NCBI GenBank assembly: GCA_964484255.1
Contig: CAZAEH010000007.1
Coordinates: 1-56,703 of the forward strand
Length of the DNA stretch: 56,703 nt
Source: UBA6215 sp964484255
GTDB taxonomy: Bacteria > Omnitrophota > Gorgyraeia > Pluralincolimonadales > Pluralincolimonadaceae
Reading direction: 5' to 3'
A program made the translations under genes and the position numbers. Below, piece after piece: positions 52,369 through 56,703 of this stretch. A model generated the notes under the pieces. The model was not told the DNA's origin. It was given only the letters and a program-made list of their open reading frames with translations, and searched no databases. Position 1 is the stretch's first letter, and every line of letters begins with the position of its first letter.

Positions 52369-52468
52369 CCTCCTTCATTACCTCTGAGGTGAGCCGACAA
52401 ACTTCACCAAACCGGACAGCTTGAAACCATCCGGCCGTCGACATACTAGTCGAAGGCAATGAAGGAGG
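52369..52468 (-). promoter_or_regulatory. Cloverleaf-like RNA leader covering the NUDIX ribosome binding site
   Basis: An 11-bp perfect outer stem joins 52369-52379 with 52458-52468. Inside are three hairpins: 52388-52392/52404-52408 (5 bp), 52412-52416/52430-52434 (5 bp) and 52438-52442/52449-52453 (5 bp, extendable with a G/A mismatch to 52434-52436/52455-52457). On the minus strand the 3' side of the outer stem contains AGGAGG of the NUDIX gene and runs into a T-rich stretch. It does not match a riboswitch I know. A translational switch or terminator is the likely role. Confidence 0.5.
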
Positions 52469-52479
52469 TCCGGGGAGAT

Positions 52480-52689
52480 TTATTGTTTCTTCTCTTTCTT
52501 TTCCTCCAAGGAGTCTTTTATCTCGCCGATACCCGCGAATAACGCCAGGACACCGCCGAGCAAAAGTATCAGGACAAGTCCGGATCTAAGGAAGCCTGCT
52601 ATGTAATCTTCCCACCAATTGACGAGGCCTGTAACTCCGAGGACGATGGCGATGAGTCCGCCGATAACAGAGAGATATTTGCTCACCAT
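52480..52689 (-). CDS. Small membrane protein, function unknown
   Basis: 69 residues with two membrane helices (about 5-26, LSVIGGLIAIVLGVTGLV, and 34-53, LRSGLVLILLLGGVLALFAG) and a charged tail (EEKKEKKQ). AGGAGG lies 3 bases before ATG 52689 and 6 before a GTG, so the start may be the GTG at 52686. No family is recognised. It is first in the operon before the cloverleaf, NUDIX and helicase genes. Confidence 0.6.
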   Translation of the reverse strand: MVSKYLSVIGGLIAIVLGVTGLVNWWEDYIAGFLRSGLVLILLLGGVLALFAGIGEIKDSLEEKKEKKQ

Positions 52690-52726
52690 CTACCTCCTAG
52701 ACGTACATTTCAAAAGAACCAATAGA

Positions 52727-52754
52727 ATTATATCACCGAAACCCGCTTTGTCAA
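52727..52754 (-). promoter_or_regulatory. Sigma70-type promoter of the small membrane/NUDIX/helicase operon
   Basis: Minus strand: consensus -35 TTGACA (52749-52754), 16-base spacer, consensus -10 TATAAT (52727-52732). The -35 overlaps the stop codon of the upstream adenosine-kinase gene. Confidence 0.75.
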
Positions 52755-53236
52755 GGGATTTTGTAACCGATCTTTCTCAGGAATTCCTTGCGCCACTTCA
52801 CCCCTGACTCGTCCTCTATACCCTTCGGCTTTGAGCCGTCCACGACGCCCAGTATGCCCCTTCCCTGGACGGTCTCAGCTATTATAAGCTCAACCGGGTT
52901 CGCCGTGGCGCAGAATATCCCGCATACCTCCTGAACGCCCTTGATGGCGTTAAGGACATTTATCGGGTATGAGTCCTTCATCACTATAATAAAGCTATGG
53001 CCCGCGCCCGCGGCCAGGGCATTCTTCTCCGCGAGCTTCTTGAGGTCCTCGTCCGTGCCTGTAGAGCGGACAAGACACTCGCCGGAAGACTCGCAGAACG
53101 CCAGCCCGAATTTTATACCAGGGACGGCGCCTACCATGGCCTCATGGATGTCCTCGACCGTCTTGATAAAATGCGATTGGCCGATTATAACGTTATATTC
53201 GGCGGGTTTCTCTATTTTAACTGTCTTTATTTCCAT
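52751..53236 (-). CDS. Adenosine-specific kinase family protein (DUF355)
   Basis: 161 residues matching the archaeal/bacterial family known from structure: VKIEKPAEYNVIIGQSHFIKTVED, GIKFGLAFCESSGECLVRSTG, and the tail CGIFCATANPVELIIAETVQGRGILGVVDG with its conserved cysteines and glycine loop (motif GRGILGVVDG). The family is described as phosphorylating adenosine. It lies 12 bases after yqeY; its own role in this genome is not evident. Confidence 0.85.
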   Translation of the reverse strand: MEIKTVKIEKPAEYNVIIGQSHFIKTVEDIHEAMVGAVPGIKFGLAFCESSGECLVRSTGTDEDLKKLAEKNALAAGAGHSFIIVMKDSYPINVLNAIKGVQEVCGIFCATANPVELIIAETVQGRGILGVVDGSKPKGIEDESGVKWRKEFLRKIGYKIP

Positions 53237-53247
53237 GTAAGCCCCTC

Positions 53248-53703
53248 CTAACCCAGTTTCGCGAGCTCTTCTGAGACCATAGAGCTGAGCATCTTTCCGT
53301 CTACGGCACCTTTCGCCTCTTCCATAGCGGCCTTCATTACTTTGCCCATGTCCGAACGGCCTTTCGCTTCAGCCTTCTTGATCGCGGCGGCCACTATCGG
53401 CTTCAACTCGTCCGCGGAAAGCATCCTCGGCATGTAGGCCTCGAGGATGGCAAGCTCGGCCTTCTCCTTATCTACCAGGTCCTGCCTGTTGCCCTTGGTA
53501 AAACCATCTATGGAATCCTTGTGCTGCTTTATCTGCTTGGAGATTATGGAGACTATGTCCTTGTCTTCGAGCTTATCGGCCTTCTTTTCTATCTCGAGGT
53601 TCTTCATAGCGGCGCGCAGCATCCTGAGGGTGGAAACCTTTATCTCGGCCTTAGCCTTCATCGCCTCTTTAAGTTCCGAGTCGATCTTCTCCTGAAGTGA
53701 CAT
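53248..53703 (-). CDS. yqeY: GatB/YqeY domain protein
   Basis: 151 residues from ATG 53703 (MSLQEKIDSELKEAMKAK); an in-frame 53736 start is less likely since it would run into tatC. The core KTSTLRMLRAAMKNLEIE-like stretch (VSTLRMLRAAMKN), the YMPRMLSADELKPIV and MGKVMKAAMEE segments match YqeY, which resembles the C-terminal tRNA-binding part of GatB. It may bind tRNA; the physiological role is not known. It lies between tatC and the adenosine-kinase gene. Confidence 0.88.
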   Translation of the reverse strand: MSLQEKIDSELKEAMKAKAEIKVSTLRMLRAAMKNLEIEKKADKLEDKDIVSIISKQIKQHKDSIDGFTKGNRQDLVDKEKAELAILEAYMPRMLSADELKPIVAAAIKKAEAKGRSDMGKVMKAAMEEAKGAVDGKMLSSMVSEELAKLG

Positions 53704-53705
53704 CT

Positions 53706-54362
53706 CTAACACTCCTTTCCGTTGGTTAACCTGCATATAAGTATCGATATCCCGTAGATCGCGGCCAGGGGTATCGCGGTCACGGCCAAAGTAAGAACAT
53801 CGGCGGTCGGGTTCAGCGCCGCGGACAATATGAGCATTATCAGTATAGCGTTTTTCCTCTTCCCGCTCAAAAACCCCGGCTTTATCACGCCCGACCTGGA
53901 AAGGGAAAAAAAAGCCGCCGGTATAGCGAGGGCTGTCCCTGAGACCACCAGCAAAGAAATGACGAATGAAAGGTATCCGGATATCGATATGACCGGCATG
54001 ACCTCGGGACCGCCGAAATTTATAAGGAATTTCAGCGCCGGGGGTAATACGACATAGAAAGAAAAAACGGCGCCGGCGGCAAAAAGCCCCGCCGACAGTG
54101 CTATCGCGGCAAATAACGGCTTACCCAACCGGAAAAGCGCCGCGGGAACGGCAAGGACCAGGCCTGTAAACAGCGCTATCCTAAGGTGCCCTATGAAAGC
54201 TTCCGCGGGCGAAAAGAATACCAAATGGTCGACCGGATGTACCATAAGGAAAGCAAGGATGTCGCCCGCCTTCCAGAAGGCCAGGCACGAAAGAATACCT
54301 GCCGCCGACGCGTATATAATAATGCGGCGTCCCGGCCCGCTTTTATCGCCGGCGATGGTCAT
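53706..54362 (-). CDS. tatC: Sec-independent protein translocase TatC
   Basis: 218 residues with six predicted membrane helices. VHPVDHLVFFSPAEAFIGHLRIALFTGLVLAVPAAL (in part: FFSPAEAFIGHLRIALF) is the TatC core, and ALNPTADVLTLAVTAIPLAAIYGISI ends the last helices with the conserved NPT-type proline. It is the receptor that recognises twin-arginine signals on folded proteins. Its ATG overlaps the tatA stop (ATGA). The N-terminus is basic and lacks the usual first-helix conserved serine; the gene is at the short end for the family. Confidence 0.88.
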   Translation of the reverse strand: MTIAGDKSGPGRRIIIYASAAGILSCLAFWKAGDILAFLMVHPVDHLVFFSPAEAFIGHLRIALFTGLVLAVPAALFRLGKPLFAAIALSAGLFAAGAVFSFYVVLPPALKFLINFGGPEVMPVISISGYLSFVISLLVVSGTALAIPAAFFSLSRSGVIKPGFLSGKRKNAILIMLILSAALNPTADVLTLAVTAIPLAAIYGISILICRLTNGKEC

Positions 54363-54496
54363 TTTTTTACCAGCTTCCTGATCCCGCCGGCCAACCGGCT
54401 GAAGAACCGGCCTATCGCGGGTAAATTAACGGCAACTGCCATAAGAAAAGTGACCGCCAGGATAACGGCGAGTTCAGGCAAACCTATACCGAACAT
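54359..54496 (-). CDS. tatA: TatA/E-type translocase subunit (very short)
   Basis: 45 residues from ATG 54496 (an adjacent ATG at 54499 is two bases from GGAGG, so the second is preferred). MFGIGLPELAVILAVTFLMA is the TatA/B membrane helix with the diagnostic F-G-x-G-x-x-E; LPAIGRFFSRLAGGIRKLVKK is the amphipathic helix. The usual charged tail is almost absent. It forms the pore part of the Tat system with TatC, whose gene overlaps its stop codon. It was not in the long-ORF set because of its size. Confidence 0.85.
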   Translation of the reverse strand: MFGIGLPELAVILAVTFLMAVAVNLPAIGRFFSRLAGGIRKLVKK

Positions 54497-54521
54497 CATT
54501 ACCTCCAATCCATTAAACGGG

Positions 54522-54527
54522 ATTATA
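54522..54527 (-). promoter_or_regulatory. -10 element for the tatA-tatC-yqeY-adenosine kinase run
   Basis: Minus-strand TATAAT at 54522-54527 with TG one base upstream (extended -10). No clear -35. The ATG follows after about 26 bases with GGAGG between. Confidence 0.5.
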
Positions 54528-54565
54528 ACATGAAAAACACGGACGGGCTATTGATTTTCCGGAGA

Positions 54566-55261
54566 TCACTTAAAATGGCGGTCTATCCAGTCGGGTACCG
54601 GGGTTTCAAGGGCATTCGGGTAAGCGTGACCTACGCCTTTGTTTATATGGACCTTCACGTTATAGCCGCAACGTTTGAGTATATTTTCCTCTTTATATAA
54701 CTCCTCAAGCGGATGATACGGATCTTTCTCCCCGTGTAAAATATACACCGGAATTTTTTTTAAACCCGGTTTCCACGGAAATTTATCCAAATATGAAGAA
54801 TGACCGCTGCACGGCGCGATCGCAGTAAATATATCCGGATAATACAACCCGACTCCATAGCATACGGAAGCCCCGCCGGAATTACCAACGAGGACAATTT
54901 TTGTACTGTCAATGCGATAAACAGACCTCATCTCTTTAACAACATCAAGCATAAATTTACCTAACTTTACTTCTTTCTGTCTATCATAATCGTCAAAATT
55001 CGGCGCGGCGATTATATATCCCCTTCTGTCCGCCGCCTCGCGCCAGGCGTTATATATCTCTTCGCCGGTCTGCCCCGTGCCGTGACACCCTACTATAAGC
55101 GGATATTTCATTTCAACCGTATAACTACCCGGCACATAGACAAGAACCGTAACGTTGTCTATTTCGCGCTCAATAAGCCTGCCCCTCGAAGCAGCGGACA
55201 GCTGCGGAGATGGCAGTAATAATACCGCGGCCATGGACATTATGCAGATATTTTTAATCAT
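54566..55261 (-). CDS. Secreted alpha/beta-hydrolase (esterase-like)
   Basis: 231 residues with a signal peptide (MIKNICIMSMAAVLLLPSPQ, cleavage near LSAAS). The nucleophile is in LVGNSGGASVC (GNSGG form of GxSxG); HGEKDPYHPLEE holds the acid and KGVGHAYPN the histidine. The layout is that of the feruloyl-esterase/PHB-depolymerase group. It probably cleaves esters on extracellular polymers; the substrate is unknown. It is preceded by a short RHS-like fragment and stands at the edge of the AT-rich patch. Confidence 0.8.
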   Translation of the reverse strand: MIKNICIMSMAAVLLLPSPQLSAASRGRLIEREIDNVTVLVYVPGSYTVEMKYPLIVGCHGTGQTGEEIYNAWREAADRRGYIIAAPNFDDYDRQKEVKLGKFMLDVVKEMRSVYRIDSTKIVLVGNSGGASVCYGVGLYYPDIFTAIAPCSGHSSYLDKFPWKPGLKKIPVYILHGEKDPYHPLEELYKEENILKRCGYNVKVHINKGVGHAYPNALETPVPDWIDRHFK

Positions 55262-55270
55262 GTTTACAGC

Positions 55271-55388
55271 TCATACCCTTAAAGAAAGGATTTCATCGAG
55301 GCGGGGGCCTAAGAGATAGGATACCTTGCGCCTGCCTATGAAGCCGGAGGTGGATTTGAAATCTCCTTTGTATCCGATCTTGTGCCGG
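55271..55388 (-). pseudogene. Short remnant resembling an RHS core
   Basis: A minus-strand frame open for about 39 codons (stop TGA 55271-55273, next upstream stop near 55388) reads ...GYKGDFKSTSGFIGRRKV then SYLLGPRLDEILSL. The 'GPxLDEIL' wording resembles the 'YGPxIDE' stretch of RHS core proteins. It overlaps the 3' end of the CPBP gene in another frame and has no start or signals of its own. I read it as decayed RHS sequence, but the match is short. Confidence 0.3.
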
Positions 55389-56256
55389 ACAATCTATATA
55401 TAATATAAATTGTAATTATTGTAATAAATATGGCGAACCATACAATAGGCCACGGGGTAATATAAACTAGCTTCCCGTAATAATACCTCCTTACGCAGAT
55501 AAAGGCATTACTAAATGAATGTGCCATGATAGCGGCAACTAAAGATCCGCTTTTCTCATAAATAAAGCACAATATTATCCCAATCACAAATGCATTAAAC
55601 CACAATGTCTCTGATTTATGAAATATGATAAAACATGCCGAACTAAATATCATTGCCCATACAATACCTGTTTTTCTTCGGAAGGTAGGATAAATATACC
55701 CCCTGAATAATATCTCTTCTGTTATCGGTCCCACAACAATTAGCATTAGATACCATAATAAATCTCTATCAACATCTCCCTTTGGGCTATACGCAATTCT
55801 TAGATGTTTAATAGTAACAAAAACGACTTCTAGGAATAGCAATACACAGAACCCCCATAACAATCCAGATCTGATTCGATCTCTCTGAAAACCCAATATT
55901 GCTACTGGTTTTCCATACCGATAAACAACATTGTAGTATACGATGGCTAATACTAGAACATAGGATATCAGTCCAGTAAGACCACCATACCATATTGAAC
56001 TTTTTGATACAAACGACACCGAATCGCCATGAACTAACCCCGTAACAAAAGGTACGCTATATTCGATTATAAGAAAGAGTATTAACAGTTTGAATATATT
56101 TTTGATATTCCAGGCTGTCCTGGGATATTTTTCGCCAATCAATGGTTTTGCTTCGTTGACACAAACGATTCCTGCAGCGATAATTCCTAATAATACAACT
56201 CGCCACAGGAGATCGCAACATGCCTTAATTAGTAATTCCTGAGTGGTTGTATACAT
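55336..56256 (-). CDS. CPBP-family intramembrane metalloprotease (possible immunity protein)
   Basis: 306 residues from ATG 56256, two bases after the stop of the RHS gene; upstream in-frame ATGs would overlap that gene. Eight or so membrane helices are predicted. The CPBP/Abi motifs are present: EEILFRG (EExxxR, zinc site 1), FIIFHKSE (histidine site) and IMAHSFSNAF (HxxxN). These proteases process prenylated or signal peptides; relatives of the group act as self-immunity proteins in bacteriocin loci. The gene is visibly AT-rich compared with its neighbours. Direct coupling to the RHS end suggests a toxin/immunity pair. Confidence 0.82.
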   Translation of the reverse strand: MYTTTQELLIKACCDLLWRVVLLGIIAAGIVCVNEAKPLIGEKYPRTAWNIKNIFKLLILFLIIEYSVPFVTGLVHGDSVSFVSKSSIWYGGLTGLISYVLVLAIVYYNVVYRYGKPVAILGFQRDRIRSGLLWGFCVLLFLEVVFVTIKHLRIAYSPKGDVDRDLLWYLMLIVVGPITEEILFRGYIYPTFRRKTGIVWAMIFSSACFIIFHKSETLWFNAFVIGIILCFIYEKSGSLVAAIMAHSFSNAFICVRRYYYGKLVYITPWPIVWFAIFITIITIYIIYRLSGTRSDTKEISNPPPAS

Positions 56257-56257
56257 A

Positions 56258-56703
56258 TTATTTAAATATCCATGGTCCATTATTATATGCACCGGGATTT
56301 GTTAGGGGATTTGGCAGAATAGAGTCATGAGCTTGTTGGTACGCATCGTATACAGAATCCTGAATATCACTCTGGATATGTTGTGGTATGGATTCGCCCG
56401 TTTCGGATTGAACATACGCATTTGCGATATCATACAAATCTGTAACATACCCTAAGACTTCATTTACTATACCAGCGCCTACACCTATGGCAAGACCTAT
56501 ATCTTCGGTTAATCGTTTTTCGACTGTTCCATGCTCTCTTCTTTCATATTCCCTAATAATATCTTCCGCTTCTTGAGCATTTGCATCCTTCAATTTATCG
56601 AGTAATTCTTCATTACTTAAACCGTCATAAACAGAATTTCTGCATTCCTCCATCCCCCACGGATCCACCCAGTTGACGGGGTTGTTTTGGCAGTAGGAGT
56701 AGA
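56258..56703 (-). CDS. RHS-family protein, C-terminal end (5' end cut off)
   Basis: The minus-strand frame is open into the window edge, giving 147 residues. It opens YSYCQNNPVNWVDPWG, the RHS-repeat-associated core end motif (YxYxxNNPVNxxDPxG), then has a variable tail of about 130 residues (ECRNSVYDGLSNEELLDKL at its start) with helical stretches and a glycine-rich hydrophobic part (AIGVGAGIVNEVLGYV). In RHS proteins the tail after DPxG is the swappable effector domain. I cannot assign its activity. The full protein lies mostly beyond the window. Confidence 0.78.
   Translation of the reverse strand, partial: YSYCQNNPVNWVDPWGMEECRNSVYDGLSNEELLDKLKDANAQEAEDIIREYERREHGTVEKRLTEDIGLAIGVGAGIVNEVLGYVTDLYDIANAYVQSETGESIPQHIQSDIQDSVYDAYQQAHDSILPNPLTNPGAYNNGPWIFK

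Noticed and set aside
52369..52468. Degenerate tRNA gene
   Set aside because: The arm count is tRNA-like, but there is no T-loop GTTCRANYC, no 7-bp acceptor and no CCA; the stem instead pairs a ribosome binding site.

Overview
The window is a gene-dense bacterial chromosome segment (about 50% GC by eye). It comes from a diderm organism: there is an OprB-type porin, an AsmA-like protein, an Mla/MCE lipid transport set, lipoproteins, a Tat translocase and peptidoglycan enzymes. The gene mix (B12-dependent ribonucleotide reductase, SpoVG in a diderm, two-subunit fumarase, a very large glycosyltransferase, KamA beside Ddl-like ligases) fits an uncultured lineage such as Omnitrophota or another PVC-related phylum. 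That placement is an inference; no rRNA or marker phylogeny is available here.

Layout. 1-7 kb: an OprB porin (cut by the window edge), a secreted histidine phosphatase, an epimerase, greA, three tRNAs (His, Arg, Pro) and an AsmA-family protein. 7-14 kb, minus strand: smpB-ssrA (tmRNA), a lipoprotein N-acetylmuramoyl-alanine amidase, murI, queD-queC-queE (queuosine), both fumarase subunits, rph and rdgB. 14-24 kb, plus strand: alpha-glucan phosphorylase, tRNA-Leu, a YbaK-type deacylase and a 2508-residue membrane glycosyltransferase with a large unassigned helical-repeat half. 24-39 kb, minus strand: purH, folC, mnmE, folE, a PAP2-like protein, an L,D-transpeptidase, accA, an RsbW/RsbV-like pair, mlaE-mlaF-mlaD, a FecR protein, a beta-barrel, spoVG, yraN and comM. 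39-44 kb: two Ddl-like ATP-grasp ligases with a KamA aminomutase and a coiled-coil lipoprotein, preceded by an MscS-like channel. 44-55 kb: small envelope proteins, an OGG1-like glycosylase, dcd, nrdJ with apparent NrdR boxes, a 19-residue Cys/Lys peptide, gpmA, a UvrD helicase, a NUDIX hydrolase behind a cloverleaf-like RNA, an adenosine-specific kinase, yqeY and tatC-tatA. 55-56.7 kb: an AT-rich patch with the C-terminus of an RHS-type protein and a CPBP membrane protease, probably acquired.

The most unusual items are: the giant glycosyltransferase, which has OpgH/NdvB-like catalytic motifs fused to a repeat region I cannot assign; the KamA plus twin ATP-grasp cassette; the MCE-FecR-beta-barrel run; the cloverleaf leader that pairs the NUDIX ribosome binding site; an apparent AUC start codon on the amidase; a monocistronic 19-residue peptide gene; and the RHS/CPBP module. 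No gene-free stretch exceeds 300 bases. The longest spacers (43619-43783, 3606-3719, 3797-3898, 48884-49031) hold only the promoters and hairpins listed.
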